From Limosilactobacillus reuteri (lineage in GTDB: Bacteria > Bacillota > Bacilli > Lactobacillales > Lactobacillaceae): 64,000 nucleotides of DNA. Below, piece after piece: positions 28,844 through 39,346 of this stretch; within the stretch, counting starts at the first letter, position 1, and each line of letters begins with the position of its first letter. The notes under the pieces are model-generated. The model was not told where the DNA came from. It did no database searches and was given only the letters and a program-made list of their open reading frames with translations. The DNA lies in assembly GCF_013694365.1 (NCBI RefSeq), contig NZ_CP059275.1, positions 310,001-374,000 of the forward strand. The letters are read 5' to 3'. The position numbers and the translations under genes are program-made.

Positions 28844-29881
28844 ATGGAAATATCTAAAGTACCATTTGGAACCTACAAAGGCGATCCAGTAACAAAATAC
28901 ATTTTAACGAACGATAATGGTGTTCAAGTAGGAATTCTTGATTTTGCCGGTTTACTTCAATCTTTTAAAGTTCCAACAAAAGATGGTGGTAAGGCCGATA
29001 TGATTTTGACCTCTGAAAACCTCGACGAATTTACTAATAATGGCTTTTGTACTAATCGCTTAATCGGCCGGGTTGCTGGACGAATTGCAGATGGTAAGTT
29101 CAGTATTAACGGTAACGATTACCAAATCGAACAAAACGAAGGTAAAAATGCTCTTCATGGTGGAACTAATGGTTTTTACAGTCACATTTGGCATGTTGAT
29201 AGCACGAAAGCAACTGATGATTCTGTTTCCATCACTCTTAGTTTAACCTTAAGTCCTGAAGTTGATACATACCCTGGTAAGATGCATGTTACTGCAACCT
29301 ACACTTTAACTAATGACGACTTTCTTTCACTTAAGATGGCGGCTACTACTGATGCAGATACGTTGTTCAATCCTACCAACCACACTTACTGGAATATGGC
29401 AGCAGCAAATGTTCCAACGGTTGATCAATTAAAGCTTTATGTCAACTCCGAAAATCACTTAGCTGTTGACGACGGCAAGATTCCAACTGGTGAAAAGATC
29501 GCTAACGAAGGAACTCCATTTGACTTTAGTACCCCAACTACAATGGGCGATGCACTAGAAAAAATGAGTTCAACTAAGGAAAACGGTTTTGACGATATTT
29601 GGGAAGTTACTCCTAGTCTCACAAAGCCAGTTGCCACACTTGAAGATCCAGAAAGCGGCCGAAAGATGAGTCTTTACTCCGATCGTAACGGATTAGTTAT
29701 GTATACGATGAACTCAGATGATGCAGCGGTTTACAATCACGGACAAGTTCATCCCCACCTTGGATTAGCAATGGAAGCGCAAAATCTTTCGGATGCACCT
29801 CATCACCCAGAATTTGGCGATATTACTTTACATCCGGGCGAAGAAAAAGCATACACCATTAAATGGCACGTTGAATACTAA
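28844..29881 (+). CDS. galM: aldose 1-epimerase (mutarotase)
   Basis: A 345-residue galactose mutarotase, which interconverts alpha and beta anomers of galactose and other hexoses. Substrate-binding and catalytic elements are GRVAGRIADGKF (about residues 74-85), NEGKNALHGG (about 98-107), the catalytic histidine in NPTNHTYWN (about 177-185) and a late glutamate in LAMEAQNL (about 308-315). Confidence 0.93.
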   Translation: MEISKVPFGTYKGDPVTKYILTNDNGVQVGILDFAGLLQSFKVPTKDGGKADMILTSENLDEFTNNGFCTNRLIGRVAGRIADGKFSINGNDYQIEQNEGKNALHGGTNGFYSHIWHVDSTKATDDSVSITLSLTLSPEVDTYPGKMHVTATYTLTNDDFLSLKMAATTDADTLFNPTNHTYWNMAAANVPTVDQLKLYVNSENHLAVDDGKIPTGEKIANEGTPFDFSTPTTMGDALEKMSSTKENGFDDIWEVTPSLTKPVATLEDPESGRKMSLYSDRNGLVMYTMNSDDAAVYNHGQVHPHLGLAMEAQNLSDAPHHPEFGDITLHPGEEKAYTIKWHVEY

Positions 29882-30322
29882 ATGGCTGATTACGCAAAAC
29901 GTCAACTTAAGGCTTTGGATCGTATTGCAAAGAAGATTGCAGATGCTGAAGGACACTTAACAAAGATTGAAGATAGTGTTGACAATGAGAAGCACCGTAC
30001 TGCTCAACACGAAACAATTAAGGATATTAAGTCAATCCTTAAGCATGCTTGGAAAGTAGATAAGGACTCAGTAAAGCTTGAAGAACGTGCTGGTGAAGGT
30101 CGTAAAGATCCAGCAGAAAATCACTATGTTTACATGGAAGATGAAGAAGGCGTTATTAAGGACCTTAACAAGGAATTTAAGGAACTTGATGAAAAGCTAG
30201 CAGCTCTTACCGATGATGAAGGTGGCAAGATCAAGGCATTCCGTGCAGAACACCACTACCTTGAAAAGGCAAAGGAAATCCTTCAAAAGGCTGGGAAGTA
30301 TAACCCAGATGACAAAGACTAA
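29882..30322 (+). CDS. small acidic helical protein of unknown function
   Basis: A 146-residue soluble protein, almost wholly helical and rich in Lys, Glu and Asp, with heptad-like patterns suggesting coiled coils (about residues 5-55 and 85-140). There is no signal peptide or membrane segment. Abundant lysine AAG and glutamate GAA codons suggest good expression. No family was recognised. Confidence 0.6.
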   Translation: MADYAKRQLKALDRIAKKIADAEGHLTKIEDSVDNEKHRTAQHETIKDIKSILKHAWKVDKDSVKLEERAGEGRKDPAENHYVYMEDEEGVIKDLNKEFKELDEKLAALTDDEGGKIKAFRAEHHYLEKAKEILQKAGKYNPDDKD

Positions 30323-31567
30323 ATGAAAAAAGTTAAATCTTTTTTTGCCAAATTATTATTAATGACGGCAATAATTAGTATCTGTTTAAATGGCTTGGGG
30401 ATGTTCGCAAAAGTTCATGCTGATACTGCGGCTTTTCAGATGGATGCACGAGCAGCTTATGCGATTGATGCAGAAAGTGGCCAGGTTCTATACCAAAAAA
30501 ATGCAACTAAACGCTATCCAATTGCATCTGTAATTAAAATCTTAACTTTAGGAGTAATTTTACAAGATATTCGAAACCATCATTTAAAATGGGATCAAAA
30601 GATTAAGATTACACCAGCAGTTGCCAAGATGGCGGATGATTGGCACTTTTCAAATGTCCCATTAATGAATGGGGAAGAATACACAGTCCGTCAGTTAGTT
30701 GATTCGATGATGCTCGTATCTGCTGATGGAAGTACAGAAGCATTGGCATTAGCTGACGCGGGCAGTACAGAAGCCTTTAATAAAAAGATGATGGCATTTG
30801 CGAAAAAAGCTGGAGTTACAGATATAAAAATCTACAATATGATCGGGTTGCCTAACGGGGACTTAGGAAAACACAAACTTAAGGGTGTAGATAAAGATGC
30901 CGAAAACTTACTATCTGCTAAAGATGTTGCTCTTATCTCAAAGTATCTTGTTGAAAACTATCCTGAAACTCTCGACATTACAAAACAAAAATTTGCTAAC
31001 TTTGATGTAACTAAAGACCAACAATATTTAATGACAAATGTGAATGCTCTTTTGCCGCAAAACGGTTTCGCTCCTAAGGATGGGGAAATTGACGGCTTAA
31101 AGACTGGAAATACTGATCGTGCGGGTAAATGTATTGTGTCAACAGGAACCTTTGCAGGACGCCGGATTATTTTAGTTGCCTTACATACAAAAGGGGAATG
31201 GAATGATCAGTCAAAGATGCAGCAAGACTTTTATAATAAGTTAATCGATGAGTACCAGCCGGTTGAAATCAAAAAAGTAAATGATCTTTCGGCCAAGCTT
31301 ACTAGTGTAAAAGTAAAGAATGGTAAAAATAAAAATAAGGCTAATATTAAGCTAACAAAGAAGACTACCGTTTGGCTTCCAAAGAATATAAAATTACAAG
31401 CAACTAAACCAACATTACGAGTGCAGGGAGATGATCAAAAACAACTAACTGCGCCGCTAAAGAAAAATCAACAAGTTGGCTCAATTGAGTTGCATATTCC
31501 AGGGTTGCCTGATTTTAATATTCCAGTAAGTACAAGCCAAAGCGTTGCTAAAAAGTCGATGTTTTAA
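30323..31567 (+). CDS. dacA: D-alanyl-D-alanine carboxypeptidase (PBP5-type, S11)
   Basis: A 414-residue secreted penicillin-binding protein that trims the terminal D-alanine of peptidoglycan peptides. The signal peptide spans about residues 1-34 (cleavage near KVHADTA). Active-site motifs are SVIK (Ser68-Lys71), the SxN-like SAD near residue 138, and KTG (about 255-257). A beta-rich C-terminal domain follows. There is no clear C-terminal amphipathic anchor; the end is QSVAKKSMF. Confidence 0.9.
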   Translation: MKKVKSFFAKLLLMTAIISICLNGLGMFAKVHADTAAFQMDARAAYAIDAESGQVLYQKNATKRYPIASVIKILTLGVILQDIRNHHLKWDQKIKITPAVAKMADDWHFSNVPLMNGEEYTVRQLVDSMMLVSADGSTEALALADAGSTEAFNKKMMAFAKKAGVTDIKIYNMIGLPNGDLGKHKLKGVDKDAENLLSAKDVALISKYLVENYPETLDITKQKFANFDVTKDQQYLMTNVNALLPQNGFAPKDGEIDGLKTGNTDRAGKCIVSTGTFAGRRIILVALHTKGEWNDQSKMQQDFYNKLIDEYQPVEIKKVNDLSAKLTSVKVKNGKNKNKANIKLTKKTTVWLPKNIKLQATKPTLRVQGDDQKQLTAPLKKNQQVGSIELHIPGLPDFNIPVSTSQSVAKKSMF

Positions 31568-32365
31568 ATGCAAAGATCGCAACGTCATCGTCGTAAACCG
31601 CGCAGGCTTATCTTAATTATTATTGCTATTCTGCTTATTATTATGGGTGTCCGGCACTTCAGCTCGACAAGTGCCCGCCTAAAATCCGCATGGAATAAAA
31701 TCATCTTCACTTCCAATAATAATGTCAGTATTGCGGTATATTCACCAAAGACCCACCAAATTTATACTTCTAGTAATGCACCCCAGCATAAGTTTCGAAC
31801 TGCTAGTACAGTAAAGGTTAGTATTTTAGCAGGGATTCTTGCTAAACAACAAAGTCCCCTTACAAGCCATCAAAAATCACTTGCCACTAAAATGATTGAG
31901 CAGAGTGACAATGATTCAACTAGCGAATTATTTGAAGATTATCTTGGCGGAAAAAACGGTCTCCAACAAACTTTTGAAAAATTTGGCATGACCCAATCTC
32001 AGGCTAATAGCAGTTGGGGATTAACTGTTACTACTCCAAAAGATCAAGTTAAACTATTAAATAATATTTTCTATAAGTCTAAAGTTTTATCTGATGACGA
32101 AAGAAGTGAAATTCGTGATTTAATGGGTAATGTTGAAAGTGACCAAGCCTGGGGGATCTCAGCAAGTAGCGATAATTTTGCATTAAAAAATGGTTGGCTA
32201 AATTACGGTAAAGATGAATGGATCGTCAATAGTATTGGCTACGTAAAAAATAGCAACGGAAAAGACTACACAATTGCAGTTTATACTGATAAAAATCAAT
32301 CAATGGCCGCGGGACAACAAGTAATTGAACAACTTGCTCGTGTAACAAAGCCAATATTAGACTAA
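31568..32365 (+). CDS. beta-lactamase-like serine hydrolase (class A fold)
   Basis: A 265-residue protein anchored or secreted through an N-terminal hydrophobic segment (about residues 14-28) after a very basic start. The motif order is that of class A beta-lactamases and related peptidases: STVK (about 79-82), SDN (about 117-119) and a KNG triad in place of KTG (about 214-216). Such proteins in lactobacilli are usually cell-wall hydrolases or transpeptidase-like rather than true antibiotic resistance enzymes. Confidence 0.8.
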   Translation: MQRSQRHRRKPRRLILIIIAILLIIMGVRHFSSTSARLKSAWNKIIFTSNNNVSIAVYSPKTHQIYTSSNAPQHKFRTASTVKVSILAGILAKQQSPLTSHQKSLATKMIEQSDNDSTSELFEDYLGGKNGLQQTFEKFGMTQSQANSSWGLTVTTPKDQVKLLNNIFYKSKVLSDDERSEIRDLMGNVESDQAWGISASSDNFALKNGWLNYGKDEWIVNSIGYVKNSNGKDYTIAVYTDKNQSMAAGQQVIEQLARVTKPILD

Positions 32366-33823
32366 ATGCCAATCAAAAATGAAGCAATGTTAATTACTTA
32401 CTCTGACTCAATGGGTAAAAATATTAAAGAAACTCATGAAGTATTAAAGAACTATATCGGTGATGCAATCGGCGGTGTTCACTTACTTCCATTCTTCCCA
32501 TCAACTGGTGACCGTGGTTTCGCACCATACCGTTACGATGTTGTTGATTCTGCTTTTGGTAACTGGGATGATGTTGAAGCATTAGGTGAAGACTACTACT
32601 TAATGTTTGACTTCATGATTAACCATATTTCCAAGAAGTCTGAAATGTACCAAGACTTCAAGAAGAAGCACGATGATTCTAAGTACAACGACTTCTTTAT
32701 TCGTTGGGAAAAGTTCTGGGAAAAAGCTGGTAAGAACCGTCCAACTCAAGAAGATGTTGACTTAATTTACAAGCGAAAGGATAAGGCTCCTAAGCAAGAA
32801 ATTACCTTTGATGATGGTACTACTGAAAACTTATGGAACACTTTCGGTGAAGAACAAATTGATATTAATGTTAAGAGTAAGGTAGCTAACGAATTCTTCA
32901 AGGAAACATTAATTGACATGGTTAAGCACGGTGCAGATATGATTCGTCTTGATGCCTTTGCTTACGCTATTAAGAAAGTTGGTACTAATGATTTCTTCGT
33001 TGAACCTGAAATCTGGGATCTCTTAAATGAAGTTCAAGATATTTTGGCTCCTTACAAGGCCATCATCCTTCCTGAAATTCACGAACACTACACCATTCCA
33101 CAAAAGATTTCACAACATGACTTCTTCATCTATGACTTTACCTTACCAATGACTACTCTTTATACCCTTTACTCTGGTAAGACTAACCGCCTTGCTAAGT
33201 GGTTAAAGATGTCACCAATGAAGCAATTTACTACTCTTGATACTCATGATGGTATTGGGGTTGTTGATGCTAAGGATATCTTAACTGATGATGAAATCGA
33301 ATATGCATCCAATGAATTATACAAGGTTGGTGCTAACGTTAAGCGGAAATACTCAAGTGCTGAATACAACAACTTGGATATTTACCAAATTAACTCTACT
33401 TACTACTCTGCATTAGGTGACGATGACAAAGCTTACTTGCTTTCTCGTGCATTCCAAGTATTTGCACCTGGTATTCCAATGGTTTACTATGTTGGTTTAC
33501 TTGCTGGTTCAAATGACCTTGAATTACTTGAAAAGACTAAGGAAGGTCGGAACATCAACCGTCACTACTACACTAAAGAAGAAGTTGCACAAGAAGTTCA
33601 ACGTCCAGTAGTTAAGAACCTCTTAGACTTACTTGCATGGCGGAATAAATTTGCAGCCTTTGATCTTGATGGTTCAATTGAAGTGGAAACACCAACTGAA
33701 ACAACTATCAAGGTTACGCGAAAAGATAAGGATGGCAAGAATGTGGCTGTTCTTGATGCTGATGCTGCTAACAAGACTTTCACTATTACAGCTAATGGTG
33801 AAAAAGTGATGGAACAAAAATAG
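32366..33823 (+). CDS. gtfA: sucrose phosphorylase (GH13_18)
   Basis: A 485-residue intracellular sucrose phosphorylase that splits sucrose with phosphate into glucose 1-phosphate and fructose. The nucleophile is Asp196 (MIRLDAFAY) and the acid/base Glu237 (LPEIHEH), matching Asp192 and Glu232 of the Bifidobacterium enzyme; the third acidic residue lies in LDTHDGIG (about 291-298). Regular, highly used codons suggest strong expression. Confidence 0.93.
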   Translation: MPIKNEAMLITYSDSMGKNIKETHEVLKNYIGDAIGGVHLLPFFPSTGDRGFAPYRYDVVDSAFGNWDDVEALGEDYYLMFDFMINHISKKSEMYQDFKKKHDDSKYNDFFIRWEKFWEKAGKNRPTQEDVDLIYKRKDKAPKQEITFDDGTTENLWNTFGEEQIDINVKSKVANEFFKETLIDMVKHGADMIRLDAFAYAIKKVGTNDFFVEPEIWDLLNEVQDILAPYKAIILPEIHEHYTIPQKISQHDFFIYDFTLPMTTLYTLYSGKTNRLAKWLKMSPMKQFTTLDTHDGIGVVDAKDILTDDEIEYASNELYKVGANVKRKYSSAEYNNLDIYQINSTYYSALGDDDKAYLLSRAFQVFAPGIPMVYYVGLLAGSNDLELLEKTKEGRNINRHYYTKEEVAQEVQRPVVKNLLDLLAWRNKFAAFDLDGSIEVETPTETTIKVTRKDKDGKNVAVLDADAANKTFTITANGEKVMEQK

Positions 33824-35041
33824 ATGAATAACAAAAATTCTCTTGTTACCAAATTGGCATTCCTGTCAGTTTCATTCATGGTTACGAGTGCTTATGCCAT
33901 TCAAGGTTCTTTACCGCAATTAAAGGCGGCACTCGGAATCTCACAGACACAGTCAGAATATTTAGTTACAACTCCATCATTTGCTGTAATGATTTTTGTT
34001 GTCCTTTCACCATTACTTCAACAATGGTTCAATATTTCTGATAAAAAGATTATTATGGCCGGGGTTACAATTGTTGGTCTTGCCGGAATTGTTCCTATGT
34101 TTGCGAATGACTACACTGCGATTTTGATTTCCCGGTTAGTTTTAGGAGCAGGATTTGGTTTATATAACTCTCAAGCAATTTCGATGATTTCAGTTTGGTA
34201 TGAAGGTACAACCCGAGCTCAAATGCTTGGTTGGCGTGCTGCGGCTGAACAAATCGGTCAAGCTTGTACCCTTGCAATTGCCGGATTAATTCTTAGTTAT
34301 GCAGGTTGGCATGCATCATTTGCCGTTTATCTTCTTGCTTTCGTTGTTCTTTTCTTCTTTGCAGTTCGTGTTCCTGACGATAGCAAAGCACAAGATAATA
34401 ACGTTGCAGAAGACGATCTTGCTGAAGAAGTAACTGAAGTGGAAGAACCAATTAAAAAGATTAGTCCAGTAGTTTACCTCCTTGTTCTCTTTGCCTTCCT
34501 CTTAGTTGTAGATTATGTTGGAATGGAAAATCGTTTCCCTGGCCTAACCGTTGCAATTAAGGGAAGTAGCTATACTGGTTCATCAATGTTCCTTTCCTTA
34601 ATGTTAATTGGGGCAACGCTTGGTGGTTTATTCTACGGATCAATTAATAAAGTGTTAGGTTTTAACACTGTTTACCTTGGTCTCGGGTTAATGGCCATTT
34701 CAAACTTCTTATTTGCCTTCGCAAACGGCAACTTTGCAATGTTAGTAATTGGTTTGCTTTTAATCGGCTTCCCACTACAATTAGTTTCTCCGTTGATTTT
34801 TAACTTGTTGCCGGATTTAGCTCCTGCTAAGCGTCAACCATTAGTAACTTCAATGGTACTGATTGGTTTTAACTTTGGAGCTTTCTTCTCACCAACAATT
34901 GCTGAATGGATGAATCGATTAGTCGGTCGCCCAATGAGTGGCCTTGATCTTGCCGCACCATTCCCAATCTACGGGGTAATGCTAATAGTTATTGCCTTAA
35001 TTATTTTCTTTGCAACTCGTCATTCTAAACAAGCTAACTAA
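33824..35041 (+). CDS. MFS transporter, 12 membrane segments
   Basis: A 405-residue major facilitator protein with two six-helix halves joined by a very acidic cytoplasmic loop (about residues 183-210). It resembles the CynX/NimT type of permease more than classical drug pumps. The substrate is not evident. Position after sucrose phosphorylase does not prove a sugar role, since native spacing and strand are lost. Confidence 0.75.
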   Translation: MNNKNSLVTKLAFLSVSFMVTSAYAIQGSLPQLKAALGISQTQSEYLVTTPSFAVMIFVVLSPLLQQWFNISDKKIIMAGVTIVGLAGIVPMFANDYTAILISRLVLGAGFGLYNSQAISMISVWYEGTTRAQMLGWRAAAEQIGQACTLAIAGLILSYAGWHASFAVYLLAFVVLFFFAVRVPDDSKAQDNNVAEDDLAEEVTEVEEPIKKISPVVYLLVLFAFLLVVDYVGMENRFPGLTVAIKGSSYTGSSMFLSLMLIGATLGGLFYGSINKVLGFNTVYLGLGLMAISNFLFAFANGNFAMLVIGLLLIGFPLQLVSPLIFNLLPDLAPAKRQPLVTSMVLIGFNFGAFFSPTIAEWMNRLVGRPMSGLDLAAPFPIYGVMLIVIALIIFFATRHSKQAN

Positions 35042-36376
35042 ATGGATAAAATTATTACAGAAGATGAACAAAAAGCTGCTGTTAAAACTTTAGAACGACT
35101 AATTTCTGTTCCATCATATAATCAACCAGTAGAAGAAGGCGCACCATTTGGCAAAGGAATTCGTAACGCCCTCGATGAAATGATGAAGATTTGTGATGAA
35201 TTAGGTTTTAAGACCTATGAAGATCCAGACGGGTACTATAGCTATGCAGAAGTTGGTAGTGGGGACAAAATTTTTGGTGTAATTTGTCATCTTGATACGG
35301 TTCCTGCCGGCGATTTAGGCAAATGGAAACATAATCCATTTAAAGGCACAGTAATCAATGATGCAGTTTATGGACGAGGGTCACAAGATGATAAAGGTCC
35401 AGGAATTGCAGCTTTATATGCTGTTAAAGCATTGATGGATCAAGGTTATCACTTCAATCAACGAATTCGTTTTATTTATGGAACTGATGAAGAAATTCTA
35501 TGGCGTGGAATTGCTGAATATAATAAAAAGGAAGCGCCAATTGATAGTGGAATTTCTCCTGATGCTGAATTTCCATTAATTTATGCTGAAAAGGGGTTGC
35601 AACAATCTTATCTCGTTGGTCCAGGAACAGATCAACTAAAGATTAACTTGAAAAATGCGTTTAATGCGGTCCCTGATAGTGCAGTGTACGATGGTCCAAA
35701 GCAGGATGAAGTGAAGGCGGCTTTAGATAAGCATGGCTTTGAATATACAAGTGACGACAATTCGATTACTGTTATTGGTAAGTCTGTTCATGCGATGATG
35801 GCACCGGAAGGAACGAATGCTGTTTTACGGTTAGCGATTGCGCTTGATGATGTTTTTGATTTTAAGCCACTTGATTTTATTGGCAAATTATTTAAGGAAG
35901 ATGCAACGGGGAGCAATGTTCTCGGTGATGTTCGCGATGAGTCTGGACAATTAACTTTCAATATTTCTAGTCTTGAGATTAATGAAAATGAAACAAGAAT
36001 GCAGATTGATTTACGAATTCCCGTAACGATCGATCGCGATAATTTACTAGCAAAACTAAGTAAACAGGTGGCAGCTTATGATTTGAAGTATGTTCATTTT
36101 GATTATTTAGCACCCCTGTACGTTCCAAAAGACAGTAAATTAGTGCAAACTTTGATGAAAGTTTATAAAGAACAAACTGGGGATGTTGATGCTGAACCAC
36201 AAATTTCTGGTGGGGCAACATTTGCTCGAACCATGAATAATTGTGTTGCCTTTGGCGGAATGTTACCAACAACTCCCGATTATATGCATCAAGCTAATGA
36301 ACAGTGGCCATTGCCAGACATGTATAAAGCGATGGAAATCTATGCGCAGGCAATCAAGAAGCTTTGTGTGGATTAA
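35042..36376 (+). CDS. pepV: dipeptidase PepV (M20 family)
   Basis: A 444-residue zinc dipeptidase of the M20 family, typical of lactobacilli, hydrolysing dipeptides in the cytoplasm. Metal ligands and catalytic residues are visible in CHLDTVPAGD (His near 82), GRGSQDDKGP (Asp near 117), the EE pair in GTDEEI (about 149-154) and SPDAEFP (about 172-178). Length and domain order (catalytic with inserted lid) are normal. Confidence 0.92.
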   Translation: MDKIITEDEQKAAVKTLERLISVPSYNQPVEEGAPFGKGIRNALDEMMKICDELGFKTYEDPDGYYSYAEVGSGDKIFGVICHLDTVPAGDLGKWKHNPFKGTVINDAVYGRGSQDDKGPGIAALYAVKALMDQGYHFNQRIRFIYGTDEEILWRGIAEYNKKEAPIDSGISPDAEFPLIYAEKGLQQSYLVGPGTDQLKINLKNAFNAVPDSAVYDGPKQDEVKAALDKHGFEYTSDDNSITVIGKSVHAMMAPEGTNAVLRLAIALDDVFDFKPLDFIGKLFKEDATGSNVLGDVRDESGQLTFNISSLEINENETRMQIDLRIPVTIDRDNLLAKLSKQVAAYDLKYVHFDYLAPLYVPKDSKLVQTLMKVYKEQTGDVDAEPQISGGATFARTMNNCVAFGGMLPTTPDYMHQANEQWPLPDMYKAMEIYAQAIKKLCVD

Positions 36377-37894
36377 GTGCAGGAAACACAAACGAAGAAA
36401 AAACATCATTTTCATATGCCCTCTGCGTTTACAATTTTATTTTTAATTATTATTTTAATTGCAATTTTAACGTGGATTATACCAGCAGGGACATATGAGA
36501 CGGATAAAGCTGGAAATATTATTTCTGGCACATATAAGGCGGTGACAAATAAACCCCAGGGAATTTGGGATGTCTTTATGGCACCCGTTATCGGGATGGT
36601 CGGTGATAAAAAGACAGATGGAGCCATCTCAGTATCACTATTTATTCTTGTTATCGGTGGATTCCTAGGAGTGGTTAATAAGACAAATGCATTAAACGAA
36701 GGGATCGGTTCAATCGTTCGCCGGTATAAGGGACGAGAAAAACAATTGATTCCAATTTTAATGCTTCTGTTTGCTCTTGGTGGATCAACATATGGAATGG
36801 GGGAAGAAACGATTGCATTCTATCCTCTCTTGATCCCCGTGATGATGGGTGTTGGCTTTGATTCAATTGTAGCGGTTGCGATTGCTTTAGTGGGAAGTCA
36901 AGTTGGTTGTTTAGCATCAACTGTTAACCCATTTGCCACAGGAGTAGCTTCTCAAACGTTAAATATTTCTCCTGGTGATGGTTTAGTTTCCCGGGTAATC
37001 CTTTTAATTATTATGATAACGATTAGTATTATTTATGTTTACCACTATGCATCGGTAATTGAAAAAGATCCAACTAAATCATTGGTTTACAATCAACGAG
37101 CAGAAGATGAAAAGCACTTTTTAGTCAAGGCTGATCCTAGTGACGACCATAAGATGACTGGTCGTCAAAAGACAGTTATTTGGCTATTCGGAATTACTTT
37201 TGTTGTGATGATTCTAGGACTAATTCCATGGTCAAACCTTAATAGCCATTGGACATTTTTTGATAAATTTACAAAGTGGTTGGTTAATATTCCATTCCTA
37301 GGCGATTTATTAGGGCATGATATGGCACCCCTTGGAACATGGTACTTCAATGAAATTACCATGCTCTTCCTCTTTATGTCGGTCTTGATTATGGCTGTTT
37401 ACCATATGAAGGAAAGCGAATTTATTGATGCTTTCATGTCAGGAATGGGAGATTTCTTAAGCGTTGCAATTATTGTGGCAGTTGCACGGGGAATTCAAGT
37501 AATAATGAATAATGGGATGATCACTGGAACAGTTCTTCACTGGGGAGAATTGGGCCTTCATGGATTATCACAAACGATCTTTATTATTTTGACTTACATT
37601 TTCTATATCCCAATGTCATTCTTAATTCCATCAACGTCTGGGTTAGCTGCGGCAACGATGGGAATTATCGGACCAATGGGACATTTTGCGCATGTTTCTG
37701 GTAGCCTTGTTATTACTGCTTATCAAGCAGCTTCGGGTTGGGTTAACCTTATTACCCCAACTTCGGGAGTTGTTATGGGAGCGTTAGCAATTGCGCATAT
37801 TAATGTCGGCATTTGGTGGAAGTGGATGCTGAAATTAATGATTTATCTCTTTGTTGCTACTTGCTTGTTCTTAGGAATTGCTGCCTTGCTCTAG
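36377..37894 (+). CDS. YfcC/DcuC-like carrier
   Basis: A 505-residue polytopic membrane protein of the YfcC family (anaerobic C4-dicarboxylate carrier superfamily). Conserved segments include GGSTYGMGEETI (about residues 135-146) and the STSGLAAATMGIIGP region (about 420). Members often move amino acids or peptides, and the gene follows pepV. Start is GTG; an ATG alternative follows at residue 14. The substrate is inferred only weakly. Confidence 0.8.
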   Translation: MQETQTKKKHHFHMPSAFTILFLIIILIAILTWIIPAGTYETDKAGNIISGTYKAVTNKPQGIWDVFMAPVIGMVGDKKTDGAISVSLFILVIGGFLGVVNKTNALNEGIGSIVRRYKGREKQLIPILMLLFALGGSTYGMGEETIAFYPLLIPVMMGVGFDSIVAVAIALVGSQVGCLASTVNPFATGVASQTLNISPGDGLVSRVILLIIMITISIIYVYHYASVIEKDPTKSLVYNQRAEDEKHFLVKADPSDDHKMTGRQKTVIWLFGITFVVMILGLIPWSNLNSHWTFFDKFTKWLVNIPFLGDLLGHDMAPLGTWYFNEITMLFLFMSVLIMAVYHMKESEFIDAFMSGMGDFLSVAIIVAVARGIQVIMNNGMITGTVLHWGELGLHGLSQTIFIILTYIFYIPMSFLIPSTSGLAAATMGIIGPMGHFAHVSGSLVITAYQAASGWVNLITPTSGVVMGALAIAHINVGIWWKWMLKLMIYLFVATCLFLGIAALL

Positions 37895-38839
37895 ATGGTA
37901 ATGAATCCTAATAAAGCACAAGACGTTTGGAAAGACGCCGGTGAACATGTCCAATTTACTGTATTAGAATTAAAACGAGAAAATCAAGCAAAGGAACAAG
38001 AAGCAATTCAAGAATTTGTTGAACGGTTCCAAGCAATTACTCGATCACTGCGAATTCGGGATAATAAGGGTAATCTTAAAGTTTCTTTAGGCTTTAGCAA
38101 CGACGCATGGGACTATCTTTTCCCAAATGCCCCTAAACCCAAAGAATTAGAAACTTACCAAACATTAACCGGGCCAAAATACAAAATGCCTGCCGCAAAA
38201 GGAGATATTTTCCTCCATATTCGTGCAAACGATGAGGCTGCAGTTTACGAATTCATGGCTCAAGTAATGCTCTTTATTAGAGATATTACTAATGTTGTTG
38301 ATGAAACAAAGGGCTTTCGCTATTTTGAAGGCCGGGCCATTATTGGCTTTATTGATGGAACTGAAAATCCGGAACCTCAGGATGCTGCTGAATATGCAAT
38401 TATTGGTGATGAGGATCCTACGTTTGAAAATGGTTCATATGCCTTTGCACAAAAATGGCGGCATAACATGGACATTTGGAATAAGCTAACTACTGAAACG
38501 CAAGAAAAAGCTGTTGGACGAAAGAAGTTTTCTGACTTAGAATTAAGCGAAAAAGAGAAGTTTAAGAATGCTCATAATGTCGCTTCCCAAGCGGAAATTG
38601 ATGGTATTGAACAGAAGATTGTGCGCATGAATGTTCCATATTCAGACCCTGCCGCTGATAATACTGGAACTTTCTTTATTGGTTATTCACGGCATTGGAC
38701 TGTAACTAAGAAGATGCTTGAAAATATGCTTGAGCAAAACGATTATCTCCTAACTTTCTCTGATATTTTAGGTGGTCAACTCTTCTTTATTCCTTCGCGT
38801 CCAATGTTGGATCAAATTGCTGAAGGCGAATTAAATTAG
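37895..38839 (+). CDS. DyP-type haem peroxidase
   Basis: A 314-residue dye-decolourising peroxidase, which uses haem and hydrogen peroxide. The signature GxxDG appears as GFIDGTENPEP (about residues 151-161) with the distal aspartate, and the proximal histidine is probably in the NAHNVASQAE segment (about 228-237). No Tat or Sec signal is visible, so it is intracellular. Haem must come from outside because most lactobacilli cannot make it; ferrochelatase is also encoded in this window. Confidence 0.88.
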   Translation: MVMNPNKAQDVWKDAGEHVQFTVLELKRENQAKEQEAIQEFVERFQAITRSLRIRDNKGNLKVSLGFSNDAWDYLFPNAPKPKELETYQTLTGPKYKMPAAKGDIFLHIRANDEAAVYEFMAQVMLFIRDITNVVDETKGFRYFEGRAIIGFIDGTENPEPQDAAEYAIIGDEDPTFENGSYAFAQKWRHNMDIWNKLTTETQEKAVGRKKFSDLELSEKEKFKNAHNVASQAEIDGIEQKIVRMNVPYSDPAADNTGTFFIGYSRHWTVTKKMLENMLEQNDYLLTFSDILGGQLFFIPSRPMLDQIAEGELN

Positions 38840-39346
38840 ATGGAACCAATCACGATAAATAATTTAACTTTTGCTTATCCGGGACAAGAACCGCTTTTTA
38901 ATCATTGTGATCTTAATATTAGCAGCGATTGGAAACTTGGTCTTCTTGGACGAAACGGTCGGGGCAAAACCACACTACTCAAAATCTTGCAAAAGCAACT
39001 TTCCTTTCAAGGAAGTATTCAAACCAATCTTAAGTTTAACTATTATCCATTAGTAATTCGTGAACCGAATGATTACACATTGAATGTCCTTATGAGAAGT
39101 GGCTATCAAGGTGAGCAATGGCAAATCGAACGAGAATTAAATTTAATGGCAACTCCCACAGAATTACTATGGCAACCTTTCAGTACTCTTAGTGGTGGCG
39201 AACAAACACATGTGATGCTAGCAACCCTTTTTGCCCAGGATGGATATTTCCCCCTGCTTGACGAACCGACTAATCACCTTGATCAAGATGGTCGAAAACA
39301 AATTGCTCAATATCTAAAAGCAAAAAAACGGCTTCATTATCACTAG
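38840..39346 (+). pseudogene. ABC-F ATPase, N-terminal fragment (frameshifted)
   Basis: First nucleotide-binding domain of an ABC-F protein of the Lsa/Vga/Msr type, which acts on ribosomes in antibiotic tolerance. Walker A GRNGRGKTT (about residues 37-45), signature LSGGEQ (about 115-120) and Walker B with LDEPTNHLD (about 138-146) are present. The frame then ends within KAKKRLHYH after a run of seven A. Reading one base over gives NGFIIT, as in intact homologues, so a homopolymer frameshift broke the gene. About a dozen residues around the H-loop are missing between this fragment and the next. Confidence 0.8.

Noticed and set aside
31568..32365. True beta-lactamase resistance gene
   Set aside because: The third motif is KNG, the N-terminus is a basic membrane anchor, and such proteins in lactobacilli are generally cell-wall enzymes.
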